A stretch of DNA of 64,000 bases from DAISKN01 sp963716925 (GCA_963716925.1 CAVQUX010000035.1:16631-80630); one strand, 5' to 3'; numbered from the stretch's first letter, positions 47,244 through 58,022 are shown. Numbers and translations: made by a program. The notes: generated by a model from the letters alone, not told the origin.

Positions 47244-48233
47244 ATGAACTCATCTCGATGGACCTTCCTCTCGGGAATCCTGGCGTCGGGTGTCGTTCTC
47301 GCTGGCGTCCTCGTCGGCGCCGTCGCCTACTTCGACGCGCGGGGAGCGAGCGCCCAGACGGGCTCCGGGGGGCCTTCGCTGGCCTTCGTCCCCCGGGGAG
47401 CGAGCCTCATCGGATTCGTCGATCTGAAATCGGTGGCGTCGAGTCCCCTGGCCGAGAGCTGGTCCGAAGCGACGCGCGAGCAAACGCCCTTCGCCGCACT
47501 CGACGAGCTCGAGGAATCGACCGGCATCGACGCCCTGAACGACATCGATTCCCTCACCCTCGCCCTCGGACCGGACAGCGGGAAGCTCGAGCGCTGGGGG
47601 ATCGCGGTCAAAGGCGTTTTCGACCGCGACCGCCTGGTCGAGAAGATCTCGGCCCACGAAGGCGAGGTCGAGACCTCCATCCACGCCGGCACCGACCTCT
47701 ATCTCATCCGGGGAGGCTCGAAGACGACGGCCATGGCCCAACCCGACGACTCGACTCTGCTGATCGGCGACGCTTCCTACGTGCGGGAGATGCTCGACAG
47801 CGGAACCGGAGCGAAGCCTTCCGCTGCAGGGAGCCTCGAGGCCTGGGGGTACGGGGACTTCCGGGGGGACGCGTTCTGGTTCGCGGGAACGCCGCCCGAA
47901 GCCGTCCAAGGGCTCGTCGGCCGGGGAAGCGCAAACGAATCGCTCCGCTCGTTCGCGGTCACGGGCCGGCTCGACGCCGATCTCGTTCTGCGGGCTCGTG
48001 GGCAGGCCGTCGATTCGAAAAAAGCGCAGGAGCTCGCCGACGTCCTGCGCGGGCTCATCGCTCTCGGGCGGCTGCAGCAGGACTCGAGCCCCCGCGGCGC
48101 CGCTCTCGGAAGGGTGATGGAGTCGGTCTCGGTACAGCTCGCGGATCGGTTGATCGACGTGAACCTTACGGTCCCCTACGACTCGATCCGGGAGCTTCTC
48201 GAGAGCCGGGGCAAGGTCGCAGCGCAGCCGTAG
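47244..48233 (+). CDS. Anchored or exported protein of unknown function
   Basis: The 329-residue protein has one N-terminal hydrophobic segment (FLSGILASGVVLAGVLVGAVAYF, shown here in its core ILASGVVLAGVLVGAVAYF) and a soluble remainder. The start LAFVPRGASLIGFVDLKSVASSP resembles the DUF3352-like proteins that begin 'P-x-x-A-x-x-x-G-x-V-D-x', but I cannot assign it firmly. GAGGAG lies before the ATG. It follows the ABC exporter operon by 74 bases in the same direction and may serve it. Its stop abuts the stop of the convergent EAL gene. Confidence 0.65.
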   Translation: MNSSRWTFLSGILASGVVLAGVLVGAVAYFDARGASAQTGSGGPSLAFVPRGASLIGFVDLKSVASSPLAESWSEATREQTPFAALDELEESTGIDALNDIDSLTLALGPDSGKLERWGIAVKGVFDRDRLVEKISAHEGEVETSIHAGTDLYLIRGGSKTTAMAQPDDSTLLIGDASYVREMLDSGTGAKPSAAGSLEAWGYGDFRGDAFWFAGTPPEAVQGLVGRGSANESLRSFAVTGRLDADLVLRARGQAVDSKKAQELADVLRGLIALGRLQQDSSPRGAALGRVMESVSVQLADRLIDVNLTVPYDSIRELLESRGKVAAQP

Positions 48234-49721
48234 CTAGTCCACGATCAAGCCCGGGACTCCAGCGACCGCGCGCTGCGCCATCGTCGGGACCTCGATGAGC
48301 TGCGGCTGCGGCCGGACGAAGAGGAAGCCCTGGCCGTAGGGAATCCCGAGCTCCAAAAGCGTCTCCAGCTCCTCCACCCGCTCGATTCCCTCCGCGATCA
48401 CGTCCGCTCCCACGTTCGAGGCGAGCGAGTGGATCGCTTTCAGCATTTCCCGCTTCACGAAGCTGGTGTCGATGTCGCGGACCATCATCAGATCGAACTT
48501 CAGGTAGCGGGGATTGAGATGCACGATCTTCTCGAGCCCCGAGTAGCCTGCGCCCATGTCGTCGATGGCGACGGAGAACCCCTGATCGGTGAACGTCTTC
48601 ATCGCCTCCAGGAACAGGTCGTAGTTCTCGATGGCGAGCCGCTCGGTGATCTCGAGCACGATGCGGGATGGCGAGAGGTTTCGCTCCTTGAGGAACGAAA
48701 GCATGCTCTCGCCCTGAAACTCCGGGTCCCGGATGGTCGTCGGCAGCAGGTTCACGAACAGCTTGTGCGCGGGCTTCATGTTCGAGGCGGAGGTGAGCGC
48801 GTTCCTGCGGCAGAGGCGATCGAGCTCGAACAGCAGGTCCGACTCGGTGGCCACGTCGAACAGCATGTAAGGGCTCTCGTACTCCGTCCCCTGGGGACCG
48901 CGGGTAAGCCCCTCGAATCCGAGTGTGGCGCGGGTATTCAGATCGATGATGGGCTGGAAGAACGTCCGCACGTCCTCCTTGAGGATGATCTCCTGAAGGA
49001 GCTCCTTGCTCTTCATCCAGAGTCTCTGCTCCTGGAGCTGCGCCATCCGTTTCGCGTCCTCGATGAGCTGCAGCACCAGGCGGTCTTCCCGGATCAGCGG
49101 ATTGTGCAGGACCAGGCCATAACCGATTCCGATCTTCGGCCGCCCCTTCAGGTAGGAGCTCGTCATCCGCGAGAGCCGCCTGGTGAGGTAGCTGTGGATC
49201 CGATCCGCCATCGTTTCCAGGTCGCCCTGTCCGAACGGCCGGTCCTCGCGCTTCTTGGTGAGAAAAATGAGGAAGACGTCGCCGTGGTTCTCGGCGACGG
49301 TCACCAGATCGTCACGCCTGGTCTCCACGCCTCGCATCTCCAGAATCAGGTTCTGGAGGATGTCGCGCACCTGATCGTAGATGCTGCTGCCGTAATCGTG
49401 CTCGACCTGAGCCAGGTGGGAGGCGTCGATGAACAGGAGCGCGAGGCAGCGGTTCGCGACCAGCATCGCCCGGATCTCGTCCATCCGGTCTCGATAGCAG
49501 GGGACGGAGGAGGTGGCGGCGGACGGGAGGAGCTTCGGATTCGCCTCCAGCTCCACGAGCTTCGCGCCTTCGAAACCGTTTCCGCGGAACGCACCCGCGA
49601 TCGAGGCCGGCAAGTCGGGCACCGGCGGCAGCGGAAGCTCTGGAATGGGAACGACGATCTCCTCGATACCCGTCGCCTCGACCGGCACCGGCTCGACGCT
49701 ACGGTTCGAAAGGTCATCCAT
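48234..49721 (-). CDS. EAL-domain c-di-GMP phosphodiesterase with degenerate GGDEF
   Basis: The 495-residue cytoplasmic protein has a proline-rich N-terminus, a GGDEF-like domain (about 80-235, ALLFIDASHLAQVEHDYGSS) whose signature is replaced by GDVFLIF so cyclase activity is unlikely, and an EAL domain (about 245-485). The phosphodiesterase residues are all present: FEGLTRG (Glu), FVNLLP (Asn), LEITER (Glu), AIDDMGAG (Asp-Asp), KFDLMM (Lys), IAEGIE (Glu) and GQGFLF (Gln). It should therefore hydrolyse c-di-GMP. It is divergent from a cyclic-nucleotide-binding gene. Confidence 0.9.
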   Translation of the reverse strand: MDDLSNRSVEPVPVEATGIEEIVVPIPELPLPPVPDLPASIAGAFRGNGFEGAKLVELEANPKLLPSAATSSVPCYRDRMDEIRAMLVANRCLALLFIDASHLAQVEHDYGSSIYDQVRDILQNLILEMRGVETRRDDLVTVAENHGDVFLIFLTKKREDRPFGQGDLETMADRIHSYLTRRLSRMTSSYLKGRPKIGIGYGLVLHNPLIREDRLVLQLIEDAKRMAQLQEQRLWMKSKELLQEIILKEDVRTFFQPIIDLNTRATLGFEGLTRGPQGTEYESPYMLFDVATESDLLFELDRLCRRNALTSASNMKPAHKLFVNLLPTTIRDPEFQGESMLSFLKERNLSPSRIVLEITERLAIENYDLFLEAMKTFTDQGFSVAIDDMGAGYSGLEKIVHLNPRYLKFDLMMVRDIDTSFVKREMLKAIHSLASNVGADVIAEGIERVEELETLLELGIPYGQGFLFVRPQPQLIEVPTMAQRAVAGVPGLIVD

Positions 49722-49933
49722 GACCGAGCTTCCCCCCCTGTCTTCAGTCCGGCCCAGTCGAGACGTAGCAAGGCTCGTGCCCGGTCTCGTGCCGCGCCGG
49801 GCCGGGGAAACGCTGGCCGGCCGAAGACACGCTCGCGTTTCGCGGGGGAGTCACCCCACATCCCTGTGGGAAGGCCCTACCGTTTCTCCGTGATCGAGGC
49901 CACTAGAAACACGGTTCCAGAGCCTCGCGCAGG

Positions 49934-49939
49934 TATAAT
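49934..49939 (+). promoter_or_regulatory. -10 box before the cNMP-binding gene
   Basis: A perfect TATAAT lies 57 bases before the ATG at 49997 in the gap between two divergent genes. No good -35 box is seen at the right distance. Confidence 0.35.
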
Positions 49940-49996
49940 GCGGCACCCGTCGATCCCTTCGTCCGGGCCCGGCGGCGAGCTCTCAAGTCGCACACG

Positions 49997-50473
49997 ATGC
50001 TTTCCGTGATGGAGGTCATTCTCGCGCTCAAGAGCACGCCCCTGTTCCGGAACGTTCCCGGCGAAGGGCTGAAGCGGCTCTCGGACTTCATCCAGGAGAA
50101 GGAGGTCGTCGCCGGCGAGATCGTGTTTCGCGAGGACGACTTCGGGGACGAGATGTACCTCGTGCGGTCGGGACAGGTCAGCATCCACCAGGAGCTCGGG
50201 GAAGGACCGGCCCTGATCGAGATGGTGGAGCCCGGCGGCTACTTCGGCGAGATGGCGATCATCGACGACCTCCCGCGCACGGCGACGGCGACCGCCGAGG
50301 TGGACACCAGCCTCCTCGTCCTGCACAAGAACGATTTCCGGACCGCGGTGCAGGACTACCCCGACATCGCTTTCGAGATTTTCCGCGAGTTCACCCGAAG
50401 ACTCCGCCGGTCCGATCGGCGCTATCGCGAGCTCCTCCTGGAGGCTCGGCGACTGGGCCTTGAAACTCGCTAG
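49997..50473 (+). CDS. Cyclic-nucleotide-binding domain protein
   Basis: A 158-residue stand-alone cNMP-binding domain: TPLFRNVPGEGLKRLSDFIQ, EIVFREDDFGDEMYLVRSGQVSI, and the phosphate-binding cassette GGYFGEMAIIDDLPRTATATA with the conserved Glu and Arg, so ligand binding is plausible. There is no DNA-binding helix-turn-helix, so it is not a CRP. The last 14 bases overlap the start of a membrane transporter/HEAT gene, suggesting that it regulates that protein directly. In some Npt-type transporters the cNMP domain is fused in the same chain. Confidence 0.85.
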   Translation: MLSVMEVILALKSTPLFRNVPGEGLKRLSDFIQEKEVVAGEIVFREDDFGDEMYLVRSGQVSIHQELGEGPALIEMVEPGGYFGEMAIIDDLPRTATATAEVDTSLLVLHKNDFRTAVQDYPDIAFEIFREFTRRLRRSDRRYRELLLEARRLGLETR

Positions 50474-53120
50474 AAGCTTCCAGATCCTGGAAGCCGACAA
50501 GAGGCTCACCTTCCTCCTCGGCCTCACGCACTTCCTCGTCGCCGCCGCCCACAGCTTCTTCGACGTGTCGTCGACGGCGCTCCTCATCGCCCACCTCGGG
50601 CCCGACACCCTTCCCCAGGTGTACATGGGGAGCGCTCTCGCGCTCATCTTCGCCGGACTGGTGATCATCCCCCTGGTCGATCGGCTGGACCGCTCGAATC
50701 TCTTCGCTATCGTCCTCCTGGTCTTCGGCTTCGGCCTCGTCGTGGCGTCGCGATTCGCGGGCCAGTTCCCCGACTTCGCGTACCGAGGTCTCTACGTCGC
50801 CTGCTTCCTGATGAAGGGGATCGTCTTTCTTCAGTTCTGGCTCCTCGCGGGAGACCTCTTCGATCTCCGGCAGGCGAAGCGCCTCTTCCCCGTGCTCCTC
50901 GGATTCAGCCTGGTCGGCGGGGTCGCCGCGTCGATCGTCGCTTCCGTGCTTCCGCGATGGCTTCCCACCGAAGCGCTCCTCGCGGCGGCCGGGCTGCTGC
51001 TGCTCGCGGCCGTCTTTCCGGTGCGGATGGTCGGAGCCGACGTTCGGAGGCGTCGTCCGGCGGTGCCGCGCGCGCACGGCCTGAGCGACGTCTGGAGAGG
51101 ATTACGCGGCGATGTCGAGTTCTCGTTCAGAACGCCGCTCCTCCGGACGATCTCGCTGTTCATCCTGCTCCTCGCCTTGCTCTCGCAGGTCCTCGATTTT
51201 CTCCTCGGGAAAGCCGCCCACCTCCAGTTCACGGCGCCCGATGGCGCGGTCGCGCTCGATTCGCTCACCTCGTTCTACGCGATCCTGAACGCGGTGGTGG
51301 TGGGCGCGGGAGTCCTGGTTCAACTGCTCCTCGCCAATCGAGTCGTTTCCAGCGTGGGGGTGACCCGGGGCGAGCTGGTCGCGCCCGTCACCTTCCTCGG
51401 CGCATTCGCCGCCGTCGGCTTCGTGTGGCTCGCGGGCGGAGGCCGGATCGGCCCCTCTTTCTTCGTGACCCTGGTGGTCTCGAAAGCGGTTCAGAAAGTG
51501 CTCCGGATCTCCCTGGTGCGCACCACGACCGATCTCATCTACAACGCCATCGCCGACGACCGCCGGGGAAGAGCCAAGGCGTTCAAGGAGACTCTGATCG
51601 AGCCGCTGGGCGTCCTCCTCGGAGGACTGTTCCTCTGGGCGGGCACCCGGCTCCCGCTCCAGTACGTGCTCGGCGGAGCCATCCTGCTCTCGGTCGGGTT
51701 CCTCGCCTCGACGCTCGAGCTCAAGAGCCGCTACATCGAGAGCCTGGTTTCCGTCCTCAAGGAGAAGAGCCGCTTCCGGTTCGCCTTCCCCTCGCTGGTG
51801 ATGCGACAGCCGGATCGAGACGGAGCGAGTGTCGGAGTATCGGGGCTGAAGCGCGCCCTCGAGAACGACGCGGCGTCGGTTCGTCTGCTCGCGGTGGAAG
51901 TGGCGGCGGAGCTGAAGGAGCCTGAAGTCGCCATCCTTCTCGAGGAGCGCTTCCGCGCCGAGCCCGAAGCCGAGGTCCGATCGAGGATGCTCGCCGCGCT
52001 CGGGAAGATGCTTCAGAAGCGCGGCGACGGGGGCGAAGTGGAGACCATCGCCGACGTCGACCCCCGGGTGCGGGCGAGCGGAATGGAGTCGCTCGCCCAG
52101 AGCGGGATCTTCCAGCCCGGAGACCTGACCGCGGAGGATTCTCGACCGCCCGCCTCCGCGGCACTCCCCGCCGCCTCTCCATCGAACAACCCTCGGGCCG
52201 CCGAGAACCCTCCCGCGGTCGAAGAAGACAGGCGCCGAACGATCCTGGAGATCGCCCGCCGCCCCGACCGGGACGCTCTGGAGAGGCTGGTTCATTTTCT
52301 CGAGGAAGGCGACGGCGCCACCCGGCACGTCGCCGCCCGCGCTCTCGAGAACTGCGGCGAGGTCGCAATCGACGCGCTCACACTCGCGCTATGGTCGACG
52401 GACGTCGAAGCCCGGCGCTACGTCATCCGCGCCCTCGGCCGCATCGGGACACCCCGCGCGCGCCAGGCGCTCCTGCCGGTGCTCTCCCTGGAGGCAGAGG
52501 AGGCTTACTACGATCTCGTGCGGCTGGAGGCGGTGCGCCGCCTTCCCGACCGGCCTGGAATCCGCCTCCTGGCCGACTCCATCGTTCAGCGGGTGGAGCG
52601 CGCGCGAAGAAACGCCCATCAGGTCCTTCGAGCGGTCTTCCTCACCGAGCCCGGGATGCGCCTCATCCTGAGCAACCTGAATCACCCCGACCGCTACGTT
52701 CGATCGAGCGCCATCGAAGCTCTGGAGCTCCGGGTCGAGGCTTCTCTCCTCGGAGGGATCCTTCCCCTCTTCGAGCACGAGAACCCCCGGTCCATCGCGG
52801 AGCACGGAGGGTCGCTGTTCTCGCTGCCGCAGCGGAAGCCGGCCGACGTCCTGAGAGAGCTCGCGCGCCACCGCTCGTCGTGGATACGGGCCTGCGCCGT
52901 TTACGCGCTGGGACAGGTGGGAAGCCACGACGACCTGACGACGCTTCAGAGGGCGGTCGAGGACACGTACGATCTCGCGCGTCTGAACGCCGTCGAGGCC
53001 ATCGGACACCTCGCCGATCCCGCGGCGTTGGCGCTTCTCGAAAGCCTGCGCGAGGGGAGCGGGAGGATGCGGGAATACGCCGAGGCCGCAATCGCCGATA
53101 TCAGCCGCCGGCAGGCTTAG
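50460..53120 (+). CDS. Transporter-like membrane protein fused to HEAT repeats
   Basis: The 886-residue protein has about 11-12 membrane helices in residues 1-420 (FLLGLTHFLVAAAHSFFDVS, FLMKGIVFLQFWLLAGDLFD) with the character of Npt/ADP-ATP translocase and MFS proteins, including KRLFPVLLGFSLVGGVAAS. From about 450 to the end it is a solenoid of HEAT-like repeats (DVEARRYVIRALGRIGTPRA, RACAVYALGQVGSHDDL). A low-complexity Pro/Ala segment near 560-590 divides the repeats. The TTG start at 50460 overlaps the cNMP gene. The likely picture is a nucleotide or metabolite carrier whose HEAT scaffold and cNMP partner control it. The stop overlaps that of gpmA on the other strand. Confidence 0.82.
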   Translation: MKLARSFQILEADKRLTFLLGLTHFLVAAAHSFFDVSSTALLIAHLGPDTLPQVYMGSALALIFAGLVIIPLVDRLDRSNLFAIVLLVFGFGLVVASRFAGQFPDFAYRGLYVACFLMKGIVFLQFWLLAGDLFDLRQAKRLFPVLLGFSLVGGVAASIVASVLPRWLPTEALLAAAGLLLLAAVFPVRMVGADVRRRRPAVPRAHGLSDVWRGLRGDVEFSFRTPLLRTISLFILLLALLSQVLDFLLGKAAHLQFTAPDGAVALDSLTSFYAILNAVVVGAGVLVQLLLANRVVSSVGVTRGELVAPVTFLGAFAAVGFVWLAGGGRIGPSFFVTLVVSKAVQKVLRISLVRTTTDLIYNAIADDRRGRAKAFKETLIEPLGVLLGGLFLWAGTRLPLQYVLGGAILLSVGFLASTLELKSRYIESLVSVLKEKSRFRFAFPSLVMRQPDRDGASVGVSGLKRALENDAASVRLLAVEVAAELKEPEVAILLEERFRAEPEAEVRSRMLAALGKMLQKRGDGGEVETIADVDPRVRASGMESLAQSGIFQPGDLTAEDSRPPASAALPAASPSNNPRAAENPPAVEEDRRRTILEIARRPDRDALERLVHFLEEGDGATRHVAARALENCGEVAIDALTLALWSTDVEARRYVIRALGRIGTPRARQALLPVLSLEAEEAYYDLVRLEAVRRLPDRPGIRLLADSIVQRVERARRNAHQVLRAVFLTEPGMRLILSNLNHPDRYVRSSAIEALELRVEASLLGGILPLFEHENPRSIAEHGGSLFSLPQRKPADVLRELARHRSSWIRACAVYALGQVGSHDDLTTLQRAVEDTYDLARLNAVEAIGHLADPAALALLESLREGSGRMREYAEAAIADISRRQA

Positions 53121-53866
53121 CGCTTCCTCTCCAACTGCGCGGCGACCGATGCGGTCGCCTTCGCGAGCTTCTCGGGATCTCCGAGGTAGTAGCGGCGGAT
53201 CGGCGCGAGATCGTCCTCGAGCTCGTAGACGAGAGGAATCCCCGTCGGTATGTTCAGGTCCAGGACCTCCGCGTCCGTGAGGCGGTCGAGGTACTTCACG
53301 AGCGCTCGCAGGCTGTTACCGTGGGCCGTCACCAGGACGCGCTTTCCCGAGGCGACGTCGGGGGCGATGGTCTGGTTCCAGTACGGCAGGAACCGCGCGA
53401 CAGTGTCCTTCAGGGATTCTGTCAACGGCAGCTCGGAGGCGGGAACGTCACGGTAGCGCGGATCGCGCGCCGGGTGGCGCTCGTCGTCGGGGGAGAGCGG
53501 AGGCGGCGGTACGTCGTAGCTCCGTCGCCAGAGGTTGACCTGCTCCATTCCGTGGCGCTCCGCGGTCTCCGCCTTGTCGAGACCCTGGAGAGCGCCGTAG
53601 TGGCGCTCGTTGAGACGCCAGCTCCGGTGCTCGGGAATCCACATCAGATCCATCTCGTCGAGGACGATCCATAGGGTGCGGATGGCGCGCTTGAGGACCG
53701 ACGTATGCGCCAGGTCGAAGGTATAGCCTTCGCTCGTGAGCGTCCTGCCCGCTTCCGCGGCCTCGGCTCTCCCCTGCTCGGTGAGATCGACGTCGGTCCA
53801 GCCGGTGAAGCGGTTCTCCTTGTTCCAGACACTCTCGCCGTGGCGAAGCAGGACCAGCTTTTTCAT
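53117..53866 (-). CDS. gpmA: 2,3-bisphosphoglycerate-dependent phosphoglycerate mutase
   Basis: A 249-residue glycolytic enzyme interconverting 3- and 2-phosphoglycerate. Signatures: LVLLRHGESVWNKENRFTGW with the phosphohistidine His9, LNERHYGALQGLDKAE with the catalytic Glu, and VLVTAHGNSLRALVKYL with the second His. Normal length. It lies downstream of pckA in the same direction, separated by GC-rich hairpins, and is convergent with the transporter/HEAT gene, the stops overlapping. Confidence 0.96.
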   Translation of the reverse strand: MKKLVLLRHGESVWNKENRFTGWTDVDLTEQGRAEAAEAGRTLTSEGYTFDLAHTSVLKRAIRTLWIVLDEMDLMWIPEHRSWRLNERHYGALQGLDKAETAERHGMEQVNLWRRSYDVPPPPLSPDDERHPARDPRYRDVPASELPLTESLKDTVARFLPYWNQTIAPDVASGKRVLVTAHGNSLRALVKYLDRLTDAEVLDLNIPTGIPLVYELEDDLAPIRRYYLGDPEKLAKATASVAAQLERKR

Positions 53867-53874
53867 TCTTTAGT

Positions 53875-53938
53875 GCGAGCGCGCTCTTCGCGCGCTCGCC
53901 CCTCGCTCACGCTCGGGGGATCGGGCCCTCCGGGCCCG
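53875..53938. terminator. Two GC-rich hairpins between pckA and gpmA
   Basis: GCGAGCGCG (53875-53883) pairs with CGCGCTCGC (53891-53899), and CGGGCCC-TCC-GGGCCCG forms a second perfect hairpin at 53922-53938. They lie 37 bases or more after the pckA stop. A clear T run is missing. They probably end or stabilise the pckA transcript. Confidence 0.4.
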
Positions 53939-53975
53939 GTTTCTCTCCACGCCGCTTCGCGCGCCCGCACCTTCT

Positions 53976-55580
<1,605 letters not shown>

Positions 55581-55668
55581 TCGAGTGAGCTTCTCCTAGG
55601 TTTGGACCGACCCCGGATGAATTTACCTCGCCGTCGGAGTCGAGGTCAACGCCGAGGGGGAATCGAAC

Positions 55669-55759
55669 GCAAAGGCGCAAAGACGCAAGGACGCGAAGAA
55701 AAGTCCCGTTCTTCCGTTCTTCTTTGCGCCTTTGCGCCTTTGCGTTTTTGCGTTTTTGC
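55669..55759. repeat. Inverted pair of GCAAAGG-type heptad repeats
   Basis: The left arm (55669-55703) is built from GCAAAGGC/GCAAAGAC/GCAAGGAC units; the right arm (55719-55759) is the complement in kind (CTTTGCGC repeated, then GTTTTTGC). The arms are about 35 bases and could form an imperfect long hairpin. It lies in the 187-base gap between pckA and the MarC gene. A shorter copy of the right arm is at 32562-32585. Confidence 0.65.
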
Positions 55760-55767
55760 TTGGATTT

Positions 55768-56355
55768 TCAGGATTTCATGAACTGGCGGATTCCCGTCAT
55801 CAGCATCTGGATGGCGAGCGCCACCAGCAGCATCCCCATGAGCCGCTCGATGGCGATGAGCACTCTCTTTCCCAACCTCTTGGCGAGGGCGCTCGACGCC
55901 AGGATGATGAATCCGGTGAGAAGCCAGGCGAGGACGAGCGCCCCGAGCCATTCCGGCCAGCGGTCCGGCTCCTGGTTCATGATGAGGAGGACGGACGCGA
56001 GGGCCGACGGTCCGGCGACGTAGGGAATCGCAAGGGGAACGATGAACGGCTCCCCCGCGAGCTCTTCTCCGACCGAGGCCCCCGGCCTCGGAAACACCAT
56101 TCGGATGGCGATGAGGAACAGGACCGTTCCCCCGGCCGCCCGCAGGGCCGGCTCCGAGATCTGGAGCGCTCTCAGGATGTGCTCCCCCGCGAAAAGGAAG
56201 ACGACGAGGACCAAGAGCGCGATGACCAGCTCGCGCACGATGACCCGCTTGTGTCGTTCGCGGGGCACGTTCTGGAGAGCGGCGATGAAGAACGGAATGT
56301 TTCCGAAGGGGTCGAGCACCAGGAACAGGAGAACCGCGGCCGAGAAGAGGGTCAC
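55768..56355 (-). CDS. MarC-family integral membrane protein
   Basis: A 195-residue membrane protein with six helices and the MarC/YhgN signature LFLVLDPFGNIPFFIAALQ at the start and GGTVLFLIAIRMVF, IPYVAGPSALASVLL further on. The biological role of this family is unsettled; an older link to multiple antibiotic resistance in E. coli was not upheld. The GTG start is 6 bases after the stop of the kinase-like gene in the same direction. Confidence 0.9.
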   Translation of the reverse strand: MTLFSAAVLLFLVLDPFGNIPFFIAALQNVPRERHKRVIVRELVIALLVLVVFLFAGEHILRALQISEPALRAAGGTVLFLIAIRMVFPRPGASVGEELAGEPFIVPLAIPYVAGPSALASVLLIMNQEPDRWPEWLGALVLAWLLTGFIILASSALAKRLGKRVLIAIERLMGMLLVALAIQMLMTGIRQFMKS

Positions 56356-56361
56356 GGGTCG

Positions 56362-58014
56362 TCAGTTCATGGGGAAGGTCGCGATCTCGGGACTCTCGCG
56401 CTCGATGCCGACGATCTCGTAGCCGGCGCCGCCAGGTCGTAGGTAGACGTCGATCGAAGTGCTCCAGTGGGGGTAATCCTCGTGGATCGAGCGAATCCGG
56501 GCGAGGAGGAACGATTCCGGGCCTGGCGCCGCCGGAAGGCTCGAGCGCGTCTCGGTCCCCGTCGTCGCCGGAGAAAGCTCCCGCCTTGCGCCGGTCTCGT
56601 TCTCGAAGGCGAACCACTGGATCTCGTAGCGGGTCGGGGACTCTACGAAGCCGTACTTCTCGGAGAGGTTCACGAACTCGAGCGATCCACTCTGGACACG
56701 GAACTCGTCGAGGGGGTTGATGGCGTTGATCCCGAGGCGCCCCGACTTGCGCTGACGGGCCACGAGAACCTCGAGCAAATAGCGCGCGTCCTCGGGGTCG
56801 CTGTACTCCCCGGTTTCCACAATGGCCGCGAGCTCCTCGCGGGTGAACTTCATCAGGATCTTCGCCGCCCAGAAAGCGTCCCGGGCGGTCATCCGCAGGA
56901 ACGCCGCATTGGGGTAGTTGTTCTTCCAACGAGCCGGGTCGAAGAGCTGGGACTCCCAACGCCCCACCGGCTTGTATTCCGGGAAATCGGGCCATTCGGC
57001 CTTCCGGTACTCGGGCACGTGGAAACCGAATCCCACCGCGTTCTTCTTTACCTCCGAGCGCTCGAGCCAGTAATGAAAACCGTAGAACGGGAGCTGCATG
57101 TCGACGGACCCGCTTCCCAGAGTGGAGCCGAAGTCGAGCAGGTAGTGGCGCACGTGATGCTTTCCGTTCTCCTCCACCCAACTGTCCACCGTGTTCTGGG
57201 CCCGGGTATCGTCGTGGTTGAGCCAGGCGGAGAAAAGGCGCAGCCCCCGCTGCTCCCGCCGGTCCTCGTGGGGGATCACGTCGTTGGGATCGTCGCTCCG
57301 GGTCTCGAAATAGCGGCGGTGCCCGATGGGAACGCCATCGATGTACTTGCTCGCGGTCACCCGGATCCTGCCGTCGGGAAGCCGGGGGATGAAGCGGATC
57401 GAGCGGCGGAAGCGGAAAGGCGTGAGCTCGGTCTTGTCTCCGAAAGAATCCTCCACCTGGGTTCCGGGGGGTATCACGAACCGGTCGGGGTGAACTCGGA
57501 CGACGTAGTTCTCGGCCACGTGGTATCCGAGGGCGTAGAAGATCTTGGTCGCTATCACCTCCGCCGCGGACGCGATCTCCGGTACTTCGACGGGATCGAG
57601 CTTGATGACGTAGCGCCGGCCCGCCTCGTCGCGGATCTCGAACCCGGGGGTGACGCCCTGGCTCTTGCTGCGGACCACCGTCCAGTCCTGCTCGGGATCG
57701 GGAGGCTCACCCCGATTGGGCCCTCGAACCAGCTCCTCGACGCTCATGCGCTTCGAGCCGTGTCGGTTCACGAACCAGGGACCGTCGATTACCTCATCGA
57801 GCGTGTTGACGTCCTGGGCCTCGGTCCCGAGCGGTGACTTCCCGAAATCCTTGAAGGTATTGCTGAGGAGGTCGAACATGTCGGAGAGCTCGAGCTCTTC
57901 CGGCTTTACCGGGACGTCGAGGAGAACGGAATCTACCCGCACCGGATCGTCGGCGTAGAACTTCTTCTCCTCGGGCGGCATGGAAAGCAGAAGCAGGAAA
58001 AACGACAAGCTCAT
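56362..58014 (-). CDS. Exported protein with kinase-like catalytic residues
   Basis: The 550-residue protein has a short signal-like start (SLSFFLLLLSM) and no known-family label that I can give. Key residues line up as in protein-kinase-like folds: Lys138 in RRYVIKLDPVE, Glu152 in SAAEVIATKIFYALGYH, a catalytic-loop-like NHDDTRAQNT (Asp269, Asn274, spacing +5 as in HRDxxxxN), and a DFG-like LLDFGSTLGSG (Asp294). The order and distances fit a HipA/CotH/PI-kinase-like enzyme acting outside the cytoplasm. It lies 8 bases after an Omp85-type barrel gene, so it may work at the outer membrane. The C-terminal part (about 490-550) is a separate beta-rich segment. Confidence 0.7.
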   Translation of the reverse strand: MSLSFFLLLLSMPPEEKKFYADDPVRVDSVLLDVPVKPEELELSDMFDLLSNTFKDFGKSPLGTEAQDVNTLDEVIDGPWFVNRHGSKRMSVEELVRGPNRGEPPDPEQDWTVVRSKSQGVTPGFEIRDEAGRRYVIKLDPVEVPEIASAAEVIATKIFYALGYHVAENYVVRVHPDRFVIPPGTQVEDSFGDKTELTPFRFRRSIRFIPRLPDGRIRVTASKYIDGVPIGHRRYFETRSDDPNDVIPHEDRREQRGLRLFSAWLNHDDTRAQNTVDSWVEENGKHHVRHYLLDFGSTLGSGSVDMQLPFYGFHYWLERSEVKKNAVGFGFHVPEYRKAEWPDFPEYKPVGRWESQLFDPARWKNNYPNAAFLRMTARDAFWAAKILMKFTREELAAIVETGEYSDPEDARYLLEVLVARQRKSGRLGINAINPLDEFRVQSGSLEFVNLSEKYGFVESPTRYEIQWFAFENETGARRELSPATTGTETRSSLPAAPGPESFLLARIRSIHEDYPHWSTSIDVYLRPGGAGYEIVGIERESPEIATFPMN

Positions 58015-58022
58015 CGGTTCAC

